Shown: positions 9,959 to 17,564 of the stretch, piece after piece
Layout of the letters: every line of letters starts with the position of its first letter
How positions within the stretch are numbered: the stretch's first letter is position 1
Assembly: GCA_006739055.1 (NCBI GenBank)
Contig: AP019702.1
Span: 868,501 to 932,500 of the forward strand
Direction: 5' to 3'
Length of the DNA: 64,000 bases
Source of the DNA: Allostella vacuolata
GTDB taxonomy: Bacteria; Pseudomonadota; Alphaproteobacteria; ATCC43930; Allostellaceae
Position numbers and translations under genes: made by a program
The notes under the pieces: generated by a model
Database searches by the model: none
Told to the model about the DNA's origin: nothing
What the model saw: only the letters and a program-made list of their open reading frames with translations

Positions 9959-11475
9959 GCATCGCCGAGCGATCCCCGCCGTCGGCGGCGGGCGGGCGGG
10001 CCGCCGTCACCGGCTGCGTGATGCTGGCGACCATCATGCAGGCGCTCGACACGACCATCGCCAACGTCGCCGTCCCCTACATGCAGGCGAGCCTCAACGC
10101 CTCGCTCGACCAGATCAACTGGGTGCTCACCTCCTACATCGTCGCCGCCGCGATCATGACGCCGCCGACCGGCTGGCTCGCCCGCCGCTTCGGCCGCAAG
10201 GAGGTGTTCATCGTCGCCGTCGCCGGCTTCACGGTCGCCTCGATCCTGTGCGGCGCGGCCCAGTCGCTGGAGCAGATGGTGGCCTTCCGCCTGCTCCAGG
10301 GGATGTTCGGGGCGCCGCTGGTGCCGCTGTCCCAGGCGGTCCTGCTCGACACCTACCCGCGCGAGCGCCACGGCGAGGCGATGGCGATCTGGGGCGTCGG
10401 CGTCATGGTCGGGCCGATCCTCGGGCCGACGCTCGGCGGCTGGCTGACCGAGCACTACCACTGGCGCTGGGTCTTCTACATCAACCTGCCGGTCGGCATC
10501 GTCACCCTGCTCGGGCTCGTCGCGTTCCTCGACCGGCCGGGGCGCGACCGGCGGCTGCGCATGGACTGGATGGGCTTCGGCCTGCTGTCCCTGGCGGTCG
10601 GCACCTTCCAGCTGATGCTCGACCGCGGCGAGCATCTCGACTGGTTCACTTCGACCGAGATCATCGCCGAGGCGATCATCGCCGGGCTGGCACTCTATCT
10701 CTTCCTCGTCCACGTCCTGACGGCCGAGCGCCCGTTCATCGACCTGTCGATCTTCCGCGACCGCAACTTCGCCTCCGGGGTGACGCTGATCTGCATCACC
10801 GCTTTCATCCTGTTCGGCTCGCTCGCCCTCCTCACCCCCTTCATGCAGACCCTGCTCGGCTATCCGGTGATGACCGCCGGCATGATCCTGGCGCCGCGCG
10901 GCATGGGGACGATGCTGGCCATGTTCCTGGTCGGGCGGCTGATCGGGCGGGTCGACATCCGCCTGCTGATGGCGCTCGGCTACGCGCTGCTGGCGCTGAC
11001 GCTCCACGACATGTCGGGCTTCACGCTGGAAGTGGCGTTCGAGCGCTTCCTCGTCTCGGGCTTCATCCAGGGCATGGGCTTTGGCTTCTGCTTCGTCCCC
11101 ATCAGCACCATCTCCTTCGCGACCCTGGCGCCGGAGCACCGCCCGCAGGGCACGTCGCTCTTCAGCCTGATGCGCAATGTCGGCGGCAGCGTCGGCATCT
11201 CGGTGGTGATCTTCCTGTTGGCGCGCGGCGGGCAGGCGGCCCGATCGGAGCTGGTGCCCCACCTGCATCCGCTGGCCCCGGCGATCCAGGCCCGTCCCCT
11301 GCCGGACGCCTGGAGCCTCGACACCGTGGAAGGCCTGGCCGCCCTCCAGGCGGAGGTGATGCGCCAGGCGCAGGCGATCGCCTATTTCTCCGACTTCCAG
11401 CTGCTGTCGATGATCGCCGCACTCGCCATTCCGGTCGTGTGCATGATCCGGCCGCCGCGCCGCCCCGGCGTATAA
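9955..11475 (+). CDS. emrB: EmrB-like MFS multidrug exporter (DHA2)
   Basis: A 506-residue 14-helix transporter of the DHA2 family, inner membrane, pumping drugs or hydrophobic acids with the proton gradient together with EmrA. Visible marks are MQALDTTIANVAVPYMQ in helix 1, motif A GWLARRFGRKEVF, and the helix-5 motif with GVGVMVGPILGPTLGGWL. The start is the GTG at 9955, whose last two bases overlap the emrA stop (GTGA), so translation is coupled. Two other genes in the window show the same GTGA possibility. It belongs to the marR-emrA-emrB operon. Confidence 0.94.
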   Translation: MSIAERSPPSAAGGRAAVTGCVMLATIMQALDTTIANVAVPYMQASLNASLDQINWVLTSYIVAAAIMTPPTGWLARRFGRKEVFIVAVAGFTVASILCGAAQSLEQMVAFRLLQGMFGAPLVPLSQAVLLDTYPRERHGEAMAIWGVGVMVGPILGPTLGGWLTEHYHWRWVFYINLPVGIVTLLGLVAFLDRPGRDRRLRMDWMGFGLLSLAVGTFQLMLDRGEHLDWFTSTEIIAEAIIAGLALYLFLVHVLTAERPFIDLSIFRDRNFASGVTLICITAFILFGSLALLTPFMQTLLGYPVMTAGMILAPRGMGTMLAMFLVGRLIGRVDIRLLMALGYALLALTLHDMSGFTLEVAFERFLVSGFIQGMGFGFCFVPISTISFATLAPEHRPQGTSLFSLMRNVGGSVGISVVIFLLARGGQAARSELVPHLHPLAPAIQARPLPDAWSLDTVEGLAALQAEVMRQAQAIAYFSDFQLLSMIAALAIPVVCMIRPPRRPGV

Positions 11476-11478
11476 GGG

Positions 11479-11961
11479 CTATGCCGGCGCGTTCGGCTTG
11501 TCCCGGCTCAGGATCAGGTGGATCTCGGCGATCAGCAGCCCGAACTTGCTGACGCGGACCTCCACCGTCGCCACGTTCGCGGTCTGGGGCTGCCAGGTCT
11601 CCTCGCAGGCCAGCCGCCAGGCCTGACCGCCCACCGCCACGTCGGCCAGGTAGTTCCAGCGCAGCCGGCCGTCCTTCCATTTCGCCTCGGCCTGGCCGAC
11701 GACATCGGCGGCCGTGCCGACATAGCCGGCTTCGGTCGGGCGGATGCGCCAGAGGCGCCGCTCCGGCGAGGATCCCTCGGGCTCCCAGCTCTGATCGAGC
11801 GTCAGGACGGTCCCGTCCCAGTCGCCGCGAAACGTCGCGCTCAGGCGCCGCTCGCCGCCGCCGCGATGGTCGACCAGGTGGCCCCAGCCGTGCAGCAACC
11901 CGTCGTAGAAAAGTTCCAGGCAATTTGGTCCGATTTGCATCGATCGGCGTACCGTTCCCAT
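11479..11961 (-). CDS. DUF3833-like protein
   Basis: A 160-residue protein resembling DUF3833: a beta-rich fold with FYDGLLHGWGHLVDHRG near the start, TFRGDWDGTVLTLDQSW, RRLWRIRPTEAGYVGTAADVVGQAEAKW and a C-terminal strand with VSKFGLLIAEIHLILSR. Most DUF3833 proteins are lipoproteins; here I see no signal peptide or lipobox, so it is probably cytoplasmic or the start is misplaced. A second ATG at 11940 would shorten it by seven residues; neither has a convincing ribosome site. Function unknown. It converges on emrB with only 3 nt between the stops. Confidence 0.75.
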   Translation of the reverse strand: MGTVRRSMQIGPNCLELFYDGLLHGWGHLVDHRGGGERRLSATFRGDWDGTVLTLDQSWEPEGSSPERRLWRIRPTEAGYVGTAADVVGQAEAKWKDGRLRWNYLADVAVGGQAWRLACEETWQPQTANVATVEVRVSKFGLLIAEIHLILSRDKPNAPA

Positions 11962-12018
11962 GTTTGGCCCATGATAGGCTAGTGACCGGGATCAAGGGGA
12001 TCCGATCGGGGGACAATA

Positions 12019-12435
12019 ATGACGCGGGGGCGATCCAGGGTCACGGCCGAGCAGGAGCAGGGGCGGATCCTGTTCGTCGACGACGAGCCGGACGTCGTGG
12101 AGCCCCTGGTCGAGATGGCGCGCGAACTGGGCTTTGCCGCGATGCTGCTGCAGGATGGCGCCGCCTTCGAGGCGACCCTGGCCGATTTCCGCCCGACCCA
12201 TGTCGTCGTCGATCTGGTGATGCCGCAGATCGACGGGATCGACGTCCTGCTGTCCCTGTCGCGCCTGGCAGCGCGGCCGCACATCATCGTCATGACCGGC
12301 TACCATTGGGGGGTCATGGAATCTGCGCGCATCCTGGCGGAAACCCATGCGCTGAGCGACCTGCAATGGCTGCGCAAGCCGGTCGACCTGGACCTGTTCG
12401 AGACCATGCTCCTGTCGCCGAAGGCCGGCGAATAG
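12019..12435 (+). CDS. Single-domain response regulator
   Basis: A 138-residue receiver domain without an output domain, CheY-like. Conserved residues are the acidic pair in VDDEPD (Asp21, Asp22), the phospho-acceptor Asp65 (VVVDLVMP), Thr93 (IIVMTGYH) and Lys120 (WLRKPVD). GGGGGA lies 6 nt before the ATG. Such proteins relay phosphate or bind targets directly. The hybrid histidine kinase at 14870-16339 on the other strand is a possible partner; the repeat protein lies between them. The link is by proximity only. Confidence 0.9.
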   Translation: MTRGRSRVTAEQEQGRILFVDDEPDVVEPLVEMARELGFAAMLLQDGAAFEATLADFRPTHVVVDLVMPQIDGIDVLLSLSRLAARPHIIVMTGYHWGVMESARILAETHALSDLQWLRKPVDLDLFETMLLSPKAGE

Positions 12436-12498
12436 CCCGTCGACGCGGCTGCGGCTTGTGGCCGGGCTTGTCCCATGGATAACGTTTGGCGGCAGTGG

Positions 12499-12522
12499 AA
12501 CTTATCCGATGCCGGATAAGTT
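12499..12522 (+). promoter_or_regulatory. Perfect inverted repeat before repeat-protein gene
   Basis: AACTTATCCG (12499-12508) and CGGATAAGTT (12513-12522) are perfect 10-bp arms around ATGC, ending 6 nt before the ATG at 12529. A third GGATAA lies upstream at 12477-12482. It may be a repressor operator, or an mRNA hairpin replacing the missing Shine-Dalgarno sequence. Confidence 0.6.
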
Positions 12523-12528
12523 GTCGTT

Positions 12529-14877
12529 ATGTCGAACATTATGGTCTTGGACATGGCTGTGCTACCGGGTGCGATAGTCGGGGAGCTTCTGGATCAACTG
12601 AACATTGCGCGTCGGCGCGTGGTCCTCGACGGGTTCGAGGCGCACGCGGGCGAGTGGTCCGACCGCTGGTCGGCCGGCGGCACCGGCCGCCGTCCGGGTC
12701 CCGGTGGCCCCGCTGGCGAGACCGAGGCCGAGGTGCTGGAGCGGGTCGCCGAAGAGATGACCGCGGACCGGCCCGGCCAGCCGACCGCCGCCGACGTGGT
12801 GCTGGCCGTGACCATGGCCATCCGGCGCGATCCCGAGAAGGCCGCCGTCATCGTCGACGCGATGCTGGTGGACCATCCCCGGATGGCGGTCGTCATCGTC
12901 GCGACGGCGTTGCGCATCTGCCCTGGCCTGCGCAAGCAGATCCTGGCCCAGGCCCGCCACCACAAGCCTTTTTCCCGGCATCCCTTCCTGCTCGGCATCC
13001 TGCTGGCCTTCGTCGCCAAGGTGCTGGGCGACCATTCGGCCGAGGCGGCCGAAAGCTTCGTCGACGCGGAAACCCCGGCCGACATCGTGGCCGCGCTCGG
13101 CCGGCACTACGCCGCGCGCGGCGGCGCCGACGGGGGCGATCGCGGCGCGGGCGGCAGCCGCGCGATCGGCGCCGGGCCCTACCTGGCGCCGGCCTTCGTC
13201 GCGACGGTGCTGGCGGCGGGGGAGGCGTGGTCGAGGGAGGTTGCGCCCGAGGCCGGCCAGCAGGCCGCACCCCAAGGCAGCCGCGTGCGTTCCGGGGCCC
13301 TGGCGGACGAGACCGAGGAACAAGGGCCGGCCGACCAGTCCAGCCGGATCGATGGCGATGCCGGCCGGGACCGGATCGAGCGCGCCGCCACGGACCCCAC
13401 TGCCGCCGGGCAACCGGCGGCCGGCGACGGCCCGGCCGGGATGGCCCCGCGCCCGGACGGTCCCGCCGCGGCCGTCGAGGATGCTGCCGCCGTTGCGCCG
13501 CGGGCGATGCTGGCGCCGGGCCAGGGCGACGGCCGCGTCCACTCCGAGCCGGCCGACGAGGCGCTGGCGACGGCTGCCGATGCAGCCGGACCGGCCGCGC
13601 CCGCCATCCCCACCTTGGCCGACGCCGCGGCGGCGATCCTCTTCGAGCGGCTGCTGCTGAAGCTGAACGCCCATGACGGCGAGGCGCTGGATGCGCCGAC
13701 GCTGCTGGCCGACCTGGCCGACGGGCTGGCCGGTGCCGCCCGGGCCGAACTGGCGCCATCCGACCCCACGCCGGCCCGGGAACCGGACGGGAGCGGCCCG
13801 TCGGCGGTCTCCGCACCCGCCGCATTCGCGCTGTGGGCGGACGACGAGGTGCCGGAGGGTCCATCGCCCGGTGGGGCGACGCAGGGCTCGACCGAACTGG
13901 GCCTGGATCTGGGCCTGGATCTGGGCCTGGAGCCGGGATTGGCCGGGATTGCCGGGTCGGGCGCGTTCGATCCGATGCCGGACGATGGGGCGCCGGCGGA
14001 AGCGGTCGGCGAATTCGCCGTGTGGATGCCGGACCTGGTGGATGCAGGCGTCCACGCGCAGGTCCAGCCGGACGGTGGGGCGGCGGCCGAGCTCGGCGCA
14101 GCTATGGCGGTTCCCGGCCTCGTGGAGGCGGCGGCCGTCGCGGAACTGGCGTTGCTCGACGACGATGCGCTGCTGGATACGAGCGTGCAGATGTCGGCCG
14201 CGATCCCGGACCTGGTCGCGGCGGCGGTCGCGGCGGACCTGGCGATCGGCGGCGAGGAGGGCCTGCTGGCGACGGAGGTGGACGCTTCGATAGAGGTCCC
14301 CGGACTCGTCGAGGCCGCGGCCGATGTGGATCTGGGACTGCTGGACGAGGACGGCCTGGTCGATACGAGCGTGCAGGCGCCGGTGGCGCTGCCGGACGGG
14401 ACCGGGGCGGCGGTCGCGGCGGACGTGGGTGTCGGCGGGGGTGGCCCGGCCGTGGCCGTGCAGGCCGCGGCCGAGATCGTCCCGGATGTGCCGGTCGTGG
14501 CGTCCGCCACCCTGCTCGACCCGGACACGGGCACCAGCGCGGACGTTGCGGTTGCGGTCCCCGGGGCGGCCGCGGTCGAAATCGCGACGGTGGTCGAACT
14601 GGAAGAGGGTCCGGCGGTTGAGGCGTCGGTCGCGGTCGACCCGGTCGCGTCGCTCGACCTTGTCGTGGGCGGCGATGCCGGCCTCGAGTTCGACCTCGAC
14701 CTGCTGCCGCAGGCGCCGCCGGTGCCCGTCGTCGAGGAGGTGGTGGACGTGGTCGAGACGCTGGCGGGCGGCCTGTTCGACAGTTCCCCGGCCGAGGACG
14801 ACCCGCCGCCGGCGCCATCGCCGCCGGTTCCGCCCGTGCAGTCGGTGCTCTATTCGCTGGGCGGCCTCTTCAGCTGA
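12529..14877 (+). CDS. Large acidic repeat protein, unknown function
   Basis: A 782-residue protein I do not recognise. Residues 1-200 look folded and helical, with a hydrophobic stretch at about 90-165 (VVIVATALRICPG, FLLGILLAFVAKVLG). Residues 200-480 are low-complexity, rich in Ala, Gly, Asp and Pro, with LGLDLGLDLGLE near 465. Residues 500-620 carry units of about 31 residues beginning (V/I/L/M)PDLV or VPGLV, then decayed copies. The end is acidic and Pro-rich with VLYSLGGLFS at the terminus. No classical signal peptide. There is no Shine-Dalgarno sequence; instead a palindrome ends 6 nt before the ATG. It lies between a receiver and a hybrid kinase. A surface or scaffold role is speculation. 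Confidence 0.75.
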   Translation: MSNIMVLDMAVLPGAIVGELLDQLNIARRRVVLDGFEAHAGEWSDRWSAGGTGRRPGPGGPAGETEAEVLERVAEEMTADRPGQPTAADVVLAVTMAIRRDPEKAAVIVDAMLVDHPRMAVVIVATALRICPGLRKQILAQARHHKPFSRHPFLLGILLAFVAKVLGDHSAEAAESFVDAETPADIVAALGRHYAARGGADGGDRGAGGSRAIGAGPYLAPAFVATVLAAGEAWSREVAPEAGQQAAPQGSRVRSGALADETEEQGPADQSSRIDGDAGRDRIERAATDPTAAGQPAAGDGPAGMAPRPDGPAAAVEDAAAVAPRAMLAPGQGDGRVHSEPADEALATAADAAGPAAPAIPTLADAAAAILFERLLLKLNAHDGEALDAPTLLADLADGLAGAARAELAPSDPTPAREPDGSGPSAVSAPAAFALWADDEVPEGPSPGGATQGSTELGLDLGLDLGLEPGLAGIAGSGAFDPMPDDGAPAEAVGEFAVWMPDLVDAGVHAQVQPDGGAAAELGAAMAVPGLVEAAAVAELALLDDDALLDTSVQMSAAIPDLVAAAVAADLAIGGEEGLLATEVDASIEVPGLVEAAADVDLGLLDEDGLVDTSVQAPVALPDGTGAAVAADVGVGGGGPAVAVQAAAEIVPDVPVVASATLLDPDTGTSADVAVAVPGAAAVEIATVVELEEGPAVEASVAVDPVASLDLVVGGDAGLEFDLDLLPQAPPVPVVEEVVDVVETLAGGLFDSSPAEDDPPPAPSPPVPPVQSVLYSLGGLFS
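14026..14481 (+). repeat. Degenerate 93-bp coding repeats
   Basis: Within the repeat protein, units begin at residues 500, 528, 559, 590 and 621. The last three intervals are exactly 31 codons. Alternate units are most alike: 528 and 590 share VPGLVEAAA and L(D/E)D.L(L/V)DTSVQ, while 559 and 621 share PD...AAVAAD, implying duplication of a 62-residue pair. Confidence 0.7.
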
Positions 14878-16339
14878 CGGGGCCGCGTCGCAGCATCTGC
14901 CCCACCACGGACAGGAAGCGCTGATCGTCGAACGGCTTGGCGATCACCGGCCGGCCGGCCAGCAGGAAGAACTGCTCCAGCTCCGGATTGGCGATGTCGC
15001 CGGTCATGAACAGGATCCGGCGCGCGCTGTCGGGGTCCGTCTGCTCCAGGCGCCGGAACAGCTCCGGCCCGTCCATCCCCGCCATGTGGATGTCGGTCAG
15101 CAAGAGGTCGTAGCGTCGCCGATCGATGCGGCGCAGCGCCTCCGCCCCGTCGCCCGCCAGATCGGCGGCATGGCCCTCCCGCCGCAGCAGCGACTGGATG
15201 TAGCGGGCGAGGGTGGTGTCGTCGTCGATCACCAGGATCGCGGCCCCGCCGGCCGGCCGCGGCATCGCCTGGGCGCCGTCGGCGCCCGCCACCCCTTCCG
15301 CGACCGGCAGCCGCACGGTGAACTCGGCCCCGCCCTGCGGCCGGTTGGCGGCGGTGATCCCGCCGCCCAGCTCCTTGACCTGGGTCACGCACAGCGACAG
15401 ACCGAGCCCGGTCCCCTTGCCCTCGGCCTTGGTGGTGAAGAAGGGCTGGAAGATGCGCTTCAGGATCGCGGCCGGAATGCCGGGACCGTTGTCGGCCACC
15501 CGCAGCACCAGCATGCGCGCATCGGCATCATGGACGAGTGCTACCGACAGCTGCCGCGGCTGCGGCATGTCGGCCAGCGCGTCGCAGGCGTTGGTCAGCA
15601 GGTTGACGACCACCTGCCCGAGCCCGGTGGCGTCGCCCACCACCGCCGGCAGCCCGTCCGGCAGGTCGGTGGCGAGTTCCACCCCGGCCTGTTCCATCCG
15701 GCCGCGCACCAACTCGATCGCGCGCGCGGTCACCTCGGCCATCGGCAGCGGCGTGCGCCGCACCGGCCGGCGGCGCGAGAGGTCCAGCAGGTTGGTGACG
15801 ATCCGCGCCGACTGCCGGGCCGCCTCGATCACCCGGTCCAGCCGCCCGAGATGCACCTGGTTGCGCACCGACCGGCGCAGGAGCTGGGTCTGCGACAGGA
15901 CGGTCGACAGCTGGTTGTTCAGCTCGTGGACGATGGAGGCGAGCAGCTGACCCAGGGCGGCGGCTCGCTCGGCCGCGGCATCGATCGCCTTCTCTTCGGT
16001 CCGGGCCGACAGCAGCAGGATCTGCCGGCGGCCGTGGCGGACGGCGCGCGCGGTGACGAGCACGATGCCGGTATCGGCGGAGGCGGGCAGCCGGAGGCGC
16101 ACGATGTCGCCATCGAGCGGGGCGGCGGCCAGCCGGGTGACGATCTCGTCCGGCCAGCGGGCGGGATCCGCGTCGTTGCCCAGCAGGGCGGTCCAGGCCG
16201 GGTTGCGGCGCAGCGCGCGCAGGAGCAGGTCGGTGACGGCCTGGGCATCGGGGGAATGGTCGAAGGCAAGGTCGGCCAGCTCGGCGGCCTGGCGACGCCG
16301 CTTCGTCTCGCGGGCAGCAGCATCGCTGGGCTGCGGCAT
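14870..16339 (-). CDS. Hybrid histidine kinase
   Basis: A 489-residue soluble sensor kinase with its own receiver. Residues 1-125 look like a PAS-type input domain. The HisKA box holds His138 (LASIVHELNNQLS), the ATPase domain has the N box (VVVNLLTNACDAL), G1 (VADNGPGIP) and G2 (GKGTGLGLSL), and the C-terminal receiver (365-489) has Asp416 (LLLTDIHMAGMDG) and Lys468 (VIAKPFD). There is no membrane segment, so the signal is cytoplasmic. The start at 16339 has GAGGGA upstream; a longer frame exists. The 3' end overlaps that of the repeat-protein gene by 8 bp. The nearby single-domain receiver may be the phosphate acceptor. Confidence 0.93.
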   Translation of the reverse strand: MPQPSDAAARETKRRRQAAELADLAFDHSPDAQAVTDLLLRALRRNPAWTALLGNDADPARWPDEIVTRLAAAPLDGDIVRLRLPASADTGIVLVTARAVRHGRRQILLLSARTEEKAIDAAAERAAALGQLLASIVHELNNQLSTVLSQTQLLRRSVRNQVHLGRLDRVIEAARQSARIVTNLLDLSRRRPVRRTPLPMAEVTARAIELVRGRMEQAGVELATDLPDGLPAVVGDATGLGQVVVNLLTNACDALADMPQPRQLSVALVHDADARMLVLRVADNGPGIPAAILKRIFQPFFTTKAEGKGTGLGLSLCVTQVKELGGGITAANRPQGGAEFTVRLPVAEGVAGADGAQAMPRPAGGAAILVIDDDTTLARYIQSLLRREGHAADLAGDGAEALRRIDRRRYDLLLTDIHMAGMDGPELFRRLEQTDPDSARRILFMTGDIANPELEQFFLLAGRPVIAKPFDDQRFLSVVGQMLRRGPVS

Positions 16340-16551
16340 CTGGGGTCGTCCCTCGCACCGGCCGGTGTCGTCGCCGGCTCCTATTGTCGCGCAGCCATGC
16401 CCGGTTCGTCGATGGATATCGGTCACACCGGGTGCGCGATCCAGCGCGACCGCTCAGGACGCAATGGTTGTCATGGGCAAAAGCCTAATGTTATGCAGTC
16501 GCCCAAGCGCCGGAGAGCGCTCCGGCCAATCCACCAGATCGGGAGAGCGAA

Positions 16552-17502
16552 ATGACCCTTCGGAAGAAGTCCCTGTTCCTTGCCGCCACCGTGGCGGCGT
16601 CGTTTGCCGTGCCCGCCGCCGCGGCCGATCTGAAGCTGATGACCGGCCCGCAGGGCGGCGTCTGGGTGCCGCTCGGCGGCCAGCTCAAGGACATGTGGGA
16701 GAAGGCGATTCCGGGCCTTTCGGTGCAGTCCCTGCCGGGCGCCGGCATCGCCAACATGCGCGGCATCGAGGAGAACAAGACCGACATCGGCTTCGGCAAC
16801 TCGATCTCGACGGTCGACGCGCTGGCGGGCAACGCGCCCTTCAACAAGCCGCACAACAGCATCTGCAACATCGCGACGCTCTATCCGCAATTCTACCAGC
16901 TGGTCACACCGACCGCCGCCGGCATCAAGTCGGTCAAGGACCTGAAGGGCAAGAGCATCACCACCCAGCCGCGCGGCAACACGGGCGAGCTGATCACCGC
17001 CCAGCTGCTGAAGGTGCACGGCCTGTCCTACAGCGACGTCAAGGTCAGCTTCGTCTCCTACACGGATTCGGTGACGCAGATGCAGGACGGCCATGCGGTC
17101 GCCTTCGGCCTCGGCACCGCGATCCCGGCCGGCTCGATCATGGACCTGGCCTCGGCCCGCGACATCACGCTGATGGACCTGTCGGACAGCCTGGAGGGCA
17201 TGAAGAAGCTCAACCCCGGCTATACGCTGGTGACGGTGCCGAAGGGCACCTACGCCAAGCAGGACACCGACGTGAAGGTGATCGGTTATGCGACCCACGT
17301 CGCCGCCGCCTGCAAGCTGCCGGCCGATCAGGTCTACACCATGACCAAGACGATGGCCGCCAACGTCCCGTCGATGGCGGCGGTGTACAAGGGCATGACC
17401 GGCCTGACGCCCAAGGTGATGGCCGAGGACATCGGCGTTCCCTTCCATCCGGGCGCGGCCAGGTTCTATGCCGAGGCCGGGATCACGGTGAAGACGCGCT
17501 GA
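16552..17502 (+). CDS. TAXI-family TRAP solute receptor
   Basis: A 316-residue periplasmic binding protein of the TAXI type of TRAP transporters. The signal peptide is residues 1-24 (basic RKKS, hydrophobic core, cleavage after AAA). The mature part starts DLKLMTGPQGGVWVPLGG, typical of TAXI receptors, with GAGIANMRGIEENKTDIGF and SVKDLKGKSITTQPRGNTGEL further on. The ligand is not evident; characterised TAXI members bind dicarboxylates or amino acids such as glutamate. GGGAGAG lies upstream of the ATG. The fused permease follows 62 nt later and forms the transporter with it. Confidence 0.93.
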   Translation: MTLRKKSLFLAATVAASFAVPAAAADLKLMTGPQGGVWVPLGGQLKDMWEKAIPGLSVQSLPGAGIANMRGIEENKTDIGFGNSISTVDALAGNAPFNKPHNSICNIATLYPQFYQLVTPTAAGIKSVKDLKGKSITTQPRGNTGELITAQLLKVHGLSYSDVKVSFVSYTDSVTQMQDGHAVAFGLGTAIPAGSIMDLASARDITLMDLSDSLEGMKKLNPGYTLVTVPKGTYAKQDTDVKVIGYATHVAAACKLPADQVYTMTKTMAANVPSMAAVYKGMTGLTPKVMAEDIGVPFHPGAARFYAEAGITVKTR

Positions 17503-17564
17503 TCCGCGGCCTCGCGAAACGCAAGGCCGGTATCTGACGACAGCAGCAGGTGGGATCGCGCGCC

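Noticed and set aside
13833-14621. Gly/Arg-rich 262-residue frame overlapping the repeat protein
   Set aside because: It is a frame-shifted reading of the repeats with extreme Gly/Arg content, no start signal and no conserved pattern.
16468-16496. Promoter TTGTCA-N17-TTATGC before the TAXI receptor gene
   Set aside because: The -35 box is fair, but the -10 box matches the consensus poorly, so it is not called.
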